A stretch of DNA of 64,000 nucleotides, from contig NC_135505.1 of the NCBI RefSeq assembly GCF_052857255.1, forward strand, positions 31,086,116 through 31,150,115, given 5' to 3'. The stretch is from Amblyomma americanum. Its lineage: Eukaryota > Arthropoda > Arachnida > Ixodida > Ixodidae. Under the pieces are notes generated by a model. It was given only the letters and a program-made list of their open reading frames with translations, was not told the DNA's origin and searched no databases. This document shows, piece by piece, positions 1 to 10,906 of the stretch; position 1 is the first letter of the stretch; the number at the start of each line of letters is the position of its first letter. Both the position numbers and the translations under genes were made by a program.

Positions 1-390
1 ATAGTAAGGAAGGGTGGGGTACAAAAGGAGATGGCGAAACGAGAGAAAGGGAGAGGAAGACGGTGCGGGGGACATGGGCAGCACGGCAACCACAGGCGTA
101 CGAAAGCAAAACGTGCAAACAAAACACACAAACAAAATGCACAAACACAAAGGGCGCCGCTGCAGATGCGTGGCCGAAGAGGAGCCGCTGCGCAAATGAC
201 ACTGGCAGTGACGAACAGGCCGAACCAGGCGCCTTTTGGGGTCTCACTAATTTCCGGTGAGCCGAGGGCTAGAACGTTAAGGAAGGAGTGGGCTACGTTA
301 ACGAGCACATGTCTAAGAACTCACTCACGGGGTCTGGGTTTCACTGAACGGTGCACCCCTCTCCGTGGGTGGGTCGTTGAACCGACCTCG
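1..390 (-). repeat. 3' pLTR of PLE copy A, cut by the window edge
   Basis: On the minus strand this matches the pLTRs at 3233-3947 and 8030-8740, from their first bases (the shared block starts at about 390 here) to the run that reaches position 1. The rest of this pLTR, including the part with the ribozyme-like core, lies outside the window. Short open frames here are shadows of the repeat, not genes. Confidence 0.85.
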
Positions 391-600
391 CCGGGAATAC
401 TTGTTTGTAGGGGAGGAGGGCTGGGCTAGCTGTGTGCAAAGATTTCAAATTGTCGGAAAATGTAAGGAAAGAACGTCAAAAGCTTATCAATACTGCACGA
501 GGCAGGATAGTGTAAGTAAGGAGGGGTATGATTGCCTGGGATATACACTAGGAGTTATAAAAGGTATATCTGAGTTAGCCAATTAACGAGAAATGTAGTA

Positions 601-3234
601 TTATTTTGTTTTGAGGTCGTGAATAAAAGACAGGGTACCAGGCTTTTCGCTAAGACCTTCTTGAATAGTATTAAACTTGTGGATGAAATAGGATTCACGC
701 TGTTCACGTTCTCGCCTGTTTTTGAAGCCCCCTTGAATTATTGTTACTTTTAGTTGGTCAAATGGGTGTCCTTCTGCGTTTACATGCTTGGATAGGGGAA
801 GGTTTGGAAGAGACTTGGCGTGTGCCCGGTGATTGTTAAATCGAATGCGGAATGCAGTGTTTGTCTGTCCTATGTATTGCTGGTTACACAAAGTGCATTC
901 AAGAAGGTAAATAATGTTTGATGAGTCGCAGTCAAAGTTACCGTTGATTGAATGCTGGAAAACTGACCTCGTACTAGTTGCGGAACACGTAGTCTGCATG
1001 TGCTTGCAAACTTTGCAGCGACCCTTACCACAGGGCTGGCATCCATATTTTGGGGTTTTGTGTTCCTTGAAGTGTACTAGGTGGTTCTGAATGTTTTTGG
1101 CACGCCTGTAAATCACGCGGAGTGCGCATGTAAATATTTTCGATAGTCGTTGACTTTGCTGGAGAATGTTAAAGTGCTTATTAAGAATTCTGTTTATGTT
1201 TGGTGCGTTACTGTTAAATGTGAGGATAAGGTTTGTAGTGTAATCATTTCGGTTATCTATTTGGTGCCCCTGGAGTATTTGACTACGGTTAAGATTTGAA
1301 GCTCTGCTTATGGCGTCATCAATAAGGGAACGTGGATAGCGCTGTGTTAAGACCACGTTGCGCATGTGTTCGGAGTTTTCATGAAAGTCTAGGTCGTTAG
1401 AGCAGATTCTTCGAAAACGATGGGCCTGCGAATAAGGGATGCTGGTTTTGCAGTGACGGAGATGGGCGCTTTGAAAATGTAGATATTTTTGTGAGTCGGT
1501 TGGTTTTCTATAAACGGTTGTATTAACTGACCCCTTGTCCACCAGAATGTCAACATCAAGAAAATTTATTTGACTGGCAGAGTAGGTGTGCGTAAACTTT
1601 ATGTTTGGGTGCACAGAGTTGAAACTGTCAATGAAATGGATAAGTTGTTGTTCTGTGTTTGTCCATATTATAAAAATATCATCCAAATAGCGCTTGTAAA
1701 AGTACGGCTGAATTGGACAAGAAGAAAGAAATTTTGACTCTATATGATGCATGAAGATATTGGCATAATTTGGGGCCATTCTTGTCCCCATAGCGGTGCC
1801 ACTTACTTGCAGATAATACTGAAGATCAAATTCGAAGCTATTATATTCTAACACAATTTTGGCTAGTGTTCCTAACACGTTTGGGCTTGGAGATTCATGA
1901 GGTTTCTGCTGTTCATAAGATTCTAAAAGGGCTGCAATGCCGTCGGCATGGGGAATGTTTGTGTATAAAGATGTTACATCCATGGTCACAAGAAAGGCTC
2001 CTTCTGGTAATGTTATATTGTCTATCTGGCGGAGAAAGTGGTTTGTATCTTTGATGTAGGATGGATGTGTGGCTGGAATGTGGCTAATTAGTGTGTCAAT
2101 GTACATTGATATTGGTTCTGTGAGAGTGCCGATTCCTGAAATTATTGGCCGTCCAGGAATACCGGCTTTATGCAATTTAGGAAGCATGTAGAAACGCCCA
2201 GGAGAAGGATGGGTAGCCCTGAGTGCCTTGCATAGTTTCGGGGAGATTTCATTGTGTTTTGTGAGGTCGAGGAGAATGTCAGATATAGCTTTTGAGTGCT
2301 CGTCGGTGGGGTCGCCAAGCAGTTGTTTATAAAAATGGTTGTCAGAAAGCTGTCAGATGCCTTCTGCTGTATAGTCATCCCTGTTCAAGATAACAATGCC
2401 TCCGCCCTTATCAGCTGGCTTTATGACGATGTCGGTACGGTTGCTGAGCGCCTCGAGAGCAGTACGTTCTCTTTTAGGAAGATTGTCTGGTCCTAACCTG
2501 CGGTTCTTAAAATTTTCAACAATGTCATTTTGAACTGCCTTAATATAGATATCCAAGTGTTTTTCCCGCCCGATGTTGGGAGTCCAATTTTGGTTTGCTG
2601 GGTGGAAGTCCATGTTTTGGTGGGGGTTTTCGGGCTTATCAAAGAAGTATTCTCTGAGGCGAAGTTTTCTGGCGAAGTCGTCAAGATCTTTCAGGAGTTG
2701 GAATTCATTGAATTTGCCTGTGCGGGGGCAAAAAGTCAGCCCTCTAGATAGGACGGCTCGCTCATACTCTGTGAGCGGTGTTAGAGATAGATTGGTGATG
2801 TTGTCTACACTGTGATGGCCCTGTTTTGAGAATGTTTGCCCTTGGCTGACCTTTGACTGAACGATATCGGGGTTGGGAGAATTTGATCCAACCGCACTTA
2901 GTACTTCTTTCATCCATTCGTCATGGGGAACTTTGTCCCGTGTAAATTTTCTAATTTTGATTATGCCAATTTCTGAAGTTTTTTTTTGTTTTGAAACGTT
3001 CTAGTTCCTCGGCCTCCAGCGCGGAAACAAGAAGATTATTCCGAGCCCGACGGTCCTCTGTTCCCAGTATCACCGAAGCTTTCTCAGAGTGCCGTATTGT
3101 GAGTTTGAGCAACTCTAGGGAAGCTGATTTTAATATGTCGTTCCATTGCTTTTTGTCTCCTTCTGATAGATTATTCATTGCTGGTATCAGCTTCACCTGT
3201 AGACCTTTCGGTACAATATTAGCCCGAAGGTACG
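601..3234 (-). pseudogene. PLE copy A, 5'-truncated RT/GIY-YIG gene
   Basis: Minus-strand copy of the RT plus endonuclease gene. The 528-codon frame at 2187-601 carries RT motifs, including the metal-binding YLDD block and the preceding D-V-T-S-L-Y-T-N motif A, then a Cys-rich linker and a GIY-YIG nuclease, as in EN-containing PLEs. Upstream, 2913-2353 encodes the N-terminal RT region and is separated from the RT core by an in-frame TGA at 2355-2353. Further upstream the frame is shifted because a run that has 8 A residues in copy B has 9 here (about 2979-2987). The copy begins abruptly at 3234, inside the coding region, where it is joined to the left pLTR of copy B with a 2-base overlap (CG). 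There is no ORF1. I judge it unable to make a full protein. The 210 bases at 391-600 are its 3' UTR. Confidence 0.88.
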
Positions 3235-3947
3235 AGGTCGGTTCAACGACCCACCCACGGAGAGGGGTGCACCGTTCAGTGAAACCCAGACCCCGTGAGT
3301 GAGTTCTTAGACATGTGCTCGTTAACGTAGCCCACTCCTTCCTTAACGTTCTAGCCCTCGGCTCACCGGAAATTAGTGACACACCAAAAGGCGCCTGGTT
3401 CGGCCTGTCCGTCAATGCCAGTGTCATTTGCGCAGCGGCTCCTCTTCGGCCACGCATCTGCAGCGGCGCCCTTTGTGTTTGTGCATTTTGTTTGTGTGTT
3501 TTGTTTGCACGTTTTGCTTTCGTACGCCTGTGGTTGCCGTGCTGCCCATGTCCCCCGCACCGTCTTCCTCTCCCTTTCTCTCGTTTCGCCATCTCCTTTT
3601 GTACCCCACCCTTCCTTACTATACTAGTTTTCCCCCTTTTTTTCTTTTATTCCTATTTTTTTGCTTCCTCCCCCAATATTGTCCCTGTCTGCTCCCCGTA
3701 CCCACATCTTTATCTTTTATTTTTTTTTTTAATTTTTTGAACCGTTGTTGCTATTTGCGTGTTACACTCCTTTCTCCCTCCTCTTGAGCTCACAAACTTA
3801 AAACGTCCATCTGACGCGAGACCACTGCAGTCCTGAAGAAGACCGCACCGCGGTCGAAACGTTGATAAATAAAAGTGTCTTTGTAGAAGTGCCCACTTCT
3901 CTTAAATCTTTATTCTGCGGAGCCAACGCAACCTACGTTCGTAACAT
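3233..3947 (+). repeat. Left pLTR of PLE copy B
   Basis: Direct repeat of 8030-8740, about 98% alike by eye, differing by scattered substitutions and T-run lengths. It starts at the junction with copy A and ends 8 bases before the ORF1 ATG. PLE pLTRs serve as promoter and 3' end in turn because copies are arranged in tandem. It contains a pyrimidine-rich middle and a ribozyme-like core near its 3' end (3833-3859), followed by an AATAAA-type signal at about 3866. Confidence 0.85.
3833..3859 (+). ncRNA. Hammerhead-ribozyme-like core in left pLTR
   Basis: CTGAAGA (3833-3839, fits the conserved CUGANGA) is followed by a 6-bp hairpin GACCGC/GCGGTC with loop ACC (3841-3855) and then GAAA (3856-3859). 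This is the box order of the hammerhead core with helix II. Hammerhead motifs in PLE pLTRs are established knowledge. I could not build convincing helices I and III or a clear cleavage site, so activity is not shown. The same core lies at 8626-8652. Confidence 0.5.
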
Positions 3948-3955
3948 TCTCTACA

Positions 3956-5047
3956 ATGGCTCCTGCTCGCACTTCATCAAGACACGTCCTTTGGAAATTC
4001 CCCGTCGAGAGCCCAACTACTGGCATCATCGGGGACTCTCAAGTGAAATATTTACACCAGCACTTTGATCCTGCAATCCAGCACACCCCAGCATTTATCT
4101 GCCAACCTGGTGCCAAAATTGAAGACATCCCCAACCTCCTGGATTGGGTACCACGAGGTGTGTCGGACATCGTCCTTCAAGTCGAAAGCAACGACGTCGC
4201 AATCATGGATGCCGCCACCGCCGCAGACCGGTACGTGCAACTAATACATCAAATCAGAATAGGAAGACCGGATATTATTAACATTTTTGCAACGCTCGTG
4301 CTTCCTGGGGCTCCAAATTTGCGAAGGAATTCAACCAACAGGCCTCAAGTGGTAAATATCAACCAGAAGGCCCAGACCTTTAATGCCCTTCTTGTCGACA
4401 TCTGCCGACGAGAGCAGAACACCTTCTTCGTAGACCACCAAATGGAAATGTTCCACCCTAGCACAGTTCTGTCTGCTGATGGCGTGCACCCCAGCTTCGG
4501 TGGAGTCTCGCTGCTGTCATGGAATATCTATAATTTACTCCTCCGAATTCGCCACCTCACATTGGGGCAATGGAGAGACTACGCGCCACAACATCCACAG
4601 CCTCGGCAGCAACAAAATTCGATGAGTACTCCAGAGCCTCGAACATTTGCACAAGTCGTAGGCCAAAAAGCTATTTCTACTATACAAGCAGCAGCCAGCC
4701 GTCCAGACATCACCACCAGGCCACCACTCACCTCCCGGACATCGAGGGAACACTGCAGCGCAGCACTAAAACAGCCACCCCAGACCACCAGTGGCACAGC
4801 AGCAGCACATTCCCCTACAGCAAGCACCTCAGCCGAGGCGAGCACATCAAACAAGCCATCGTGTCGAGAGGCAAGCCCGAAGAGAGGTATGCAACCGAGG
4901 CAGAAACCTGCCGTGGATTCTGCTCCAGAACAGCAACCCATCACCAGCAGCCCGTCATATAACTGTGGACTGATCCCCAGCACCCCTGTTTTATCATATG
5001 ACCTCCGGAAGCGTTGTGGTGCTGCCCAGCCAGTGCGCCGGGACTGA
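3956..5047 (+). CDS. PLE ORF1 with SGNH/GDSL-hydrolase-like domain
   Basis: 363 codons, starting at the ATG 8 bases after the pLTR. Residues 23-180 show the SGNH-hydrolase block order: G-D-S at 26-28 (block I, nucleophile Ser28), a conserved Gly at 52 (block II), S-N-D at 78-80 (block III Asn79), and D-G-V-H at 175-178 (block V Asp/His). All four signature residues are present, so the fold is likely intact. The C-terminal 150 residues are Ser/Thr/Pro/Gln-rich and look disordered. SGNH (esterase) domains are known in ORF1 of CR1-like non-LTR elements; I know of none as a standard PLE component. The gene lies between pLTR and RT ORF, in the same frame as the RT ORF and separated from it by a TGA at 5045-5047. 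Role unknown; a membrane or RNP function is only a guess by analogy. Confidence 0.72.
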   Translation: MAPARTSSRHVLWKFPVESPTTGIIGDSQVKYLHQHFDPAIQHTPAFICQPGAKIEDIPNLLDWVPRGVSDIVLQVESNDVAIMDAATAADRYVQLIHQIRIGRPDIINIFATLVLPGAPNLRRNSTNRPQVVNINQKAQTFNALLVDICRREQNTFFVDHQMEMFHPSTVLSADGVHPSFGGVSLLSWNIYNLLLRIRHLTLGQWRDYAPQHPQPRQQQNSMSTPEPRTFAQVVGQKAISTIQAAASRPDITTRPPLTSRTSREHCSAALKQPPQTTSGTAAAHSPTASTSAEASTSNKPSCREASPKRGMQPRQKPAVDSAPEQQPITSSPSYNCGLIPSTPVLSYDLRKRCGAAQPVRRD

Positions 5048-5059
5048 TACACAGGCCGC

Positions 5060-7819
5060 GTGAGTACTCCTCCTCCCTTGTTCTCATATCACCGGCAGCC
5101 CTGTTTCAAATGTTCAGCTTTTCTTAAATTACGAAAAATAATTGATAAGCGGCTTAGACATGACCTTCATGTTAAAACCTTAAAAACGTACCTTCGGGCT
5201 AATATCGTACCGAAAGGTCTACAGGTGAAGCTGACACCAGCAATGAATAATCTATCAGAAGGAGACAAAAAGCAATGGAACGACATATTAAAATCACCTT
5301 CCCTAGAGTTGCTCAAACTCACAATACGGCACTCTGAGAAAGCTTCGGTGATACTGGGAACAGAGGAGCGTCGGGCTCGGAATAATCTTCTTGTTTCCGC
5401 GCTGGAGGCCGAGGAACTAGAACGTTTCAAAACAAAAAAAACTTCAGAAATTGGCATAATCAAAATTAGAAAATTTACACGGGACAAAGTTCCCCATGAC
5501 GAATGGATGAAAGAAGTACTAAGTGCGGTTGGATCAAATTCTCCCAACCCCGATATCGTTCAGTCAAAGGTCAGCCAAGGGCAAACATTCTCAAAACAGG
5601 GCCATCACAGTGTAGACAACATCACCAATCTATCTCTAACACCGCTCACAGAGTATGAGCGAGCCGTCCTATCTAGAGGGCTGACTTTTTGCCCCCGCAC
5701 AGGCAAATTCAATGAATTCCAACTCCTGAAAGATCTTGACGACTTCGCCAGAAAACTTCGCCTCAGAGAATACTTCTTTGATAAGCCCGAAAACCCCCAC
5801 CAAAACATGGACTTCCACCCAGCAAACCAAAATTGGACTCCCAACATCGGGCGGGAAAAACACTTGGATATCTATATTAAGGCAGTTCAAAATGACATTG
5901 TTGAAAATTTTAAGAACCGCAGGTTAGGACCAGACAATCTTCCTAAAAGAGAACGTACTGCTCTCGAGGCGCTCAGCAACCGTACCGACATCGTCATAAA
6001 GCCAGCTGATAAGGGCGGAGGCATTGTTATCTTGAACAGGGATGACTATACAGCAGAAGGCATCTGACAGCTTTCTGACAACCATTTTTATAAACAACTG
6101 CTTGGCGACCCCACCGACGAGCACTCAAAAGCTATATCTGACATTCTCCTCGACCTCACAAAACACAATGAAATCTCCCCGAAACTATGCAAGGCACTCA
6201 GGGCTACCCATCCTTCTCCTGGGCGTTTCTACATGCTTCCTAAATTGCATAAAGCCGGTATTCCTGGACGGCCAATAATTTCAGGAATCGGCACTCTCAC
6301 AGAACCAATATCAATGTACATTGACACACTAATTAGCCACATTCCAGCCACACATCCATCCTACATAAAAGATACAAACCACTTTCTCCGCCAGATAGAC
6401 AATATAACATTACCAGAAGGAGCCTTTCTTGTGACCATGGATGTAACATCTTTATACACAAACATTCCCCATGCCGACGGCATTGCAGCCCTTTTAGAAT
6501 CTTATGAACAGCAGAAACCTCATGAATCTCCAAGCCCAAACGTGTTAGGAACACTAGCCAAAATTGTGTTAGAATATAATAGCTTCGAATTTGATCTTCA
6601 GTATTATCTGCAAGTAAGTGGCACCGCTATGGGGACAAGAATGGCCCCAAATTATGCCAATATCTTCATGCATCATATAGAGTCAAAATTTCTTTCTTCT
6701 TGTCCAATTCAGCCGTACTTTTACAAGCGCTATTTGGATGATATTTTTATAATATGGACAAACACAGAACAACAACTTATCCATTTCATTGACAGTTTCA
6801 ACTCTGTGCACCCAAACATAAAGTTTACGCACACCTACTCTGCCAGTCAAATAAATTTTCTTGATGTTGACATTCTGGTGGACAAGGGGTCAGTTAGTAC
6901 AACCGTTTATAGAAAACCAACCGACTCACAAAAATATCTACATTTTCAAAGCGCCCATCTCCGTCACTGCAAAACCAGCATCCCTTATTCGCAGGCCCAT
7001 CGTTTTCGAAGAATCTGCTCTAACGACCTAGACTTTCATGAAAACTCCGAACACATGCGCAACGTGGTCTTAACACAGCGCTATCCACGTTCCCTTATTG
7101 ATGACGCCATAAGCAGAGCTTCAAATCTTAACCGTAGTCAAATACTCCAGGGGCACCAAATAGATAACCGAAATGATTACACTACAAACCTTATCCTCAC
7201 ATTTAACAGTAACGCACCAAACATAAACAGAATTCTTAATAAGCACTTTAACATTCTCCAGCAAAGTCAACGACTATCGAAAATATTTACATGCGCACTC
7301 CGCGTGATTTACAGGCGTGCCAAAAACATTCAGAACCACCTAGTACACTCCAAGGAACACAAAACCCCAAAATATGGATGCCAGCCCTGTGGTAAGGGTC
7401 GCTGCAAAGTTTGCAAGCACATGCAGACTACGTGTTCCGCAACTAGTACGAGGTCAGTTTTCCAGCATTCAATCAACGGTAACTTTGACTGCGACTCATC
7501 AAACATTATTTACCTTCTTGAATGCACTTTGTGTAACCAGCAATACATAGGACAGACAAACACTGCATTCCGCATTCGATTTAACAATCACCGGGCACAC
7601 GCCAAGTCTCTTCCAAACCTTCCCCTATCCAAGCATGTAAACGCAGAAGGACACCCATTTGACCAACTAAAAGTAACAATTATTCAAGGGGGCTTCAAAA
7701 ACAGGCGAGAACGTGAACAGCGTGAATCCTATTTTATCCACAAGTTTAATACTATTCAAGAAGGTCTTAACGAAAAGCCTGGTACCCTTTCTTTTATTTA
7801 CGACCTCAAAACAAAATAA
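5060..7819 (+). pseudogene. PLE copy B reverse transcriptase / GIY-YIG endonuclease ORF, interrupted by one TGA
   Basis: One continuous frame to 7819 apart from a TGA at 6065-6067. Part 1 (to 6064) is the N-terminal RT region with the conserved K-P-A-D-K-G-G-G block. Part 2, counted from the ATG at 6233, has motif A (D-V-T-S-L-Y-T-N, 70-77), motif B (G-T-A-M-G-T-R-M-A-P, 130-139), catalytic YLDD (167-170), a Cys-rich linker (C383, C386, C391, C394) and the GIY-YIG domain (about 426-455). The reading from 6068 to 6233 is also open and family-like, so the ATG at 6233 is not the natural start. No in-frame ATG lies near the 5' end: the first is at about 5243. The TGA sits where relatives usually have a sense codon, and CGA to TGA would explain it. 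Copy A has the same TGA. It is either a defect inherited by both copies or a leaky stop; I favour the defect. Confidence 0.85.
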
Positions 7820-8029
7820 TACTACATTTCTCGTTAATTGGCTAACTCAGATATACCTTTTATAACTCCTAGTGTATATCCCAGGCAATCATACCCCTCC
7901 TTACTTACACTATCCTGCCTCGTGCAGTATTGATAAGCTTTTGACGTTCTTTTCTTACATTTTCCGACAATTTGAAATCTTTGCACACAGCTAGCCCAGC
8001 CCTCCTCCCCTACAAACAAGTATTCCCGG

Positions 8030-8735
8030 CGAGGTCGGTTCAACGACCCACCCACGGAGAGGGGTGCACCGTTCAGTGAAACCCAGACCCCGTGAGTGAG
8101 TTCTTAGACATGTGCTCGTTAACGTAGCCCACTCCTTCCTTAACGTTCTAGCCCTCGGCTCACCGGAAATTAGTGACACACCAAAAGGCGCCTGGTTCGG
8201 CCTGTTCGTCACTGCCAGTGTCATTTGCGCAGCGGCTCCTCTTCGGCCACGCATCTGCAGCGGCGCCCTTTGTGTTTGTGCATTTTGTTTGTGTGTTTTG
8301 TTTGCACGTTTTGCTTTCGTACGCCTGTGGTTGCCGTGCTGCCCATGTCCCCCGCACCGTCTTTCTCTCCCTTTCTCTCGTTTCGCCATCTCCTTTTGTA
8401 CCCCACCCTTCCTTACTATACTAGTTTTCCCCCTTTTTTCTTTTATTTCTATTTTTTTGCTTCCTCCCCCAATATTGTCCCTGTCTGCTCCCCGCACCCC
8501 CATCTTTATTTTTTATTTTTTTTAATATTTTGAACCGTTGCTGCTATTTGCTTGTTACACTCCTTTCTCCCTCCTCTTGAGCTCACAAACTTAAAACGTC
8601 CATCTGACGCGAGACCACTACAGTCCTGAAGAAGACCGCACCGCGGTCGAAACGTTGATAAATAAAAGTGTCTTTGTAGAAGGGCCCACTTCTCTTAAAT
8701 CTTTATTCTGCGGAGCCAACGCAACCTACGTACGT

Positions 8736-8740
<5 letters not shown>
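8030..8740 (+). repeat. Right pLTR of PLE copy B
   Basis: Direct repeat of 3233-3947. It follows a 3' UTR of about 210 bases after the RT/EN stop at 7819. The ribozyme-like core is at 8626-8652 and the AATAAA-type signal just after it. The pLTR ends exactly where an AT dinucleotide run begins. Confidence 0.85.
8626..8652 (+). ncRNA. Hammerhead-ribozyme-like core in right pLTR
   Basis: Same CTGAAGA, 6-bp hairpin and GAAA as at 3833-3859. Being retained unchanged in both pLTRs is expected for recent copies and does not by itself show selection. Confidence 0.5.

Positions 8741-8815
<75 letters not shown>
8739..8815. repeat. (AT)n, tail of a SINE
   Basis: About 38 AT units between the PLE pLTR end and a SINE 3' end. 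The same SINE 3' sequence is followed by AT repeats at 11634, so this is best read as the tail of the minus-strand SINE, with the PLE inserted in or at its end. Confidence 0.8.
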
Positions 8816-8818
<3 letters not shown>

Positions 8819-8857
8819 GTTTTTTGGGGGAAAGGAAATGGCGCAGTATCTCTTATA
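8816..8857 (-). mobile_element. SINE 3' end, part 1 (split by the TIR element)
   Basis: Matches the 3' part of the SINE at 11635-11940 (G-run, then GGAAATGGCGCAGTATCT on the plus strand). It stops at the TIR element and resumes at 10907. Confidence 0.75.
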
Positions 8858-10906
8858 TGGACCTCCTGCATGTTTGTAAACAAACGAGGTGGCGCTGCAG
8901 TCGCTAGCGAGCTCGTGGTAGGCAAAAGGACGGGGAGTGGCGTCGCGGATAGGTGTTGAGCGCGGGTTTTCAAGGCTTGTAGGCGCGTTTCCAGCTTCTG
9001 CGAATCATAGCAATGGTCGATGCTTCCAACTTGGTAATTTGTTGAAGTACACGAGCTCGCGTTGGCCACGTGCGGCCTATAAAGAGGAATAGTTTGCCAC
9101 TGTATTGTATATATGGTTAGTAGTAAACATGTAGAAAGCGTTCCTGCCGTTTATTTATGCGCTAGGCATTGAATAAAACAAGTTTTGACACTCTGCACTA
9201 GCCGGAATGATTTTACTTCGGGACAGCAGTGAGGGGAAGTGCTGGCGTTGTTTCGTCGGTGCAGACGTGCGCTCATCATCTGTTGGCATACGTGTCGCGC
9301 TGCGCGAAAAGTGGGGACAGCGTCGTGTCCCTGATCTCCTGTCTCGCTTAGCGCTGTTTTTAGCCGCATGACCACGCACCAGCCAAGCCGACTTGTCCTC
9401 TTGTTAAGCTGGTCGATTTGGTGAAAATTTTTATTTCTAGAATTATTTCTTTCCTAGCCCTGAAGTCTAGTTTCGTGACGAAAAATTATAGCAAAATATT
9501 GAGTACAAATTTATAAATTACGCTTTTTAGAAATGTGGTCGTCCAAAATTGTGAGGTAATTTATTTGATTTCAGTGCCGCATTTCTTTGACCAAAGCGAA
9601 AGCGAAGATGCCATAAACTTTAAGGTATGTTTTGTGACCTCTCACATTTTCTGCGACTGGATCACTCACCTTCGTAATTCGCATGAAAATCAAATGATTT
9701 CATTTGTCGCAAACTATTCCTGAGACGTTGAGGAGCGTAATAAATCTCGATTTTTTTACCTACACGTGCAGTACTGTGTTAGTTATTTCTTGTAAGAAAC
9801 GCTTTCATGTAACTATGCATGCATAAGTACTGTCATATAGAAAAAGAACTAATCGCGTCATCATACAGAACAGGGCTTTATGTACATGCTGGCATAAAAA
9901 AACTGCCTCACTATCTACTCAATTATTTGAGACCTTGGGGGGACTTAACGACGGTGTTAATTATAATTACCCAGAACTGCACCAGGTATAGCTATAAATA
10001 AAAGGAATTACTGAAACTAGCGTAGGAATTTCATATTTGCACGAAGTTTAGTTACGTATCGCATGCATGAATAACGAAAACACTTTTCATTGTCACGTCC
10101 CCTCTCAATCTTGCCACGTGTCTGTTAGTAGCACGCCTGCGGCTGCTTCTTTCCAAACAAGCTTCGCGATCATGTACTACCTCATGAAACATGACACATG
10201 CATGATGCAATGAAAAAGCATATGGCGTTTAGCACACTTAAGGTACGCTATTCTAAGCACACCAACGCGACCACGCAAGATTGACACAACTTACCAGACT
10301 TCTTTCTACTCGAATGAAATAATTACGTCGTCATATCAAGAAACAGTTTCAAGTAAATATTAAATGTCATAAAACGCTCCATTAAAACATGGGGTGCTAT
10401 TAACAAAAAAACGCATTCCTTGGGGGTGAGTGAACCTGTCGGCGCCCCGTGCACTCCGGCTCAAGGTGATAAGTACGTGTGCAGCTGCATATGTCTTTTT
10501 TTTTTCCTTGAGCAATTATCAGCCTACTATCCTGAAGTTCAGGTGAATGAACGCAGTAACTTACATGCTATTAAGTGCATTGAGTGGCAGGGCCTATCGA
10601 CTCCCAGACTTCGCGCTTTACTACCGTGGCCCAATGTCTGTTAGCCAGTTTCCGAATGCGGCATTTATGCGCGAGAAACCTATCGAGGCTAATTTAATAT
10701 TTTTTATGCTACTGCGCGGATCCAGCAGTGACGCAGCTGGTCAATACATGCTGCTTCTGCAGTGCACAGGCTTGAAGCAGCCGCCGGTAGCTGCGGCAGC
10801 TGCGGTAGGCACGGGCAAGCGGAACCTGTTTTGCCTACCATGCAAAAGTCGCTGCTAACATCAGCGCCACCGCATCTTCGTGACGTCGCGGGGTGAAGGA
10901 GGTCCA
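8858..10906. mobile_element. 2.05-kb non-coding TIR DNA transposon inserted in a SINE
   Basis: Both ends read TGGACCTCCT inwards. Past that, the termini stay imperfectly similar over about 55 bases, including a shared GGTGGCGCTG block. The ends are flanked by TA on both sides (8856-8857 and 10907-10908), as in Tc1/mariner-type insertions. The strongest evidence is the flanks: left and right flank join to give the same order as the unbroken SINE at 11650-11700. There is no transposase-like frame inside, so it is non-autonomous or fully decayed. The family assignment rests only on the TA duplication. The interior holds no gene I can recognise. Confidence 0.65.

Larger units (their letters stand above)
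1..8740. mobile_element. Head-to-head Penelope-like element insertion (copies A and B)
   Basis: Two nearly identical copies of one Penelope-like retroelement lie in opposite orientation. Copy A reads on the minus strand from 3234 to beyond the left window edge. Copy B reads on the plus strand from 3233 to 8740. Everything in copy A from about 3232 down to 1 is matched by copy B from about 5190 to 8418, and the protein differences I can see in the shared RT/EN part are only a handful. The segment 3235-5189 (pLTR, ORF1, start of the RT ORF) is present once and forms the loop of this large inverted repeat. PLEs are known to insert in tandem or inverted arrangements with pLTRs, so the layout is recognisable. 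The near identity indicates a recent insertion. Confidence 0.88.

Noticed and set aside
2951..3592. 213-codon minus-strand frame spanning pLTR and PLE coding sequence
   Set aside because: It is a chance fusion across the copy A/copy B junction. The N-terminal half is antisense pLTR and the C-terminal half is truncated RT N-terminus ending at a homopolymer frameshift.
7991..8503. 170-codon frame rich in Arg, Gly and Lys in the pLTR (also at 31-429 and 3363-3740 on either strand)
   Set aside because: Occurs only because the pLTR has few stops. It is read antisense to the element and repeats in all pLTR copies.
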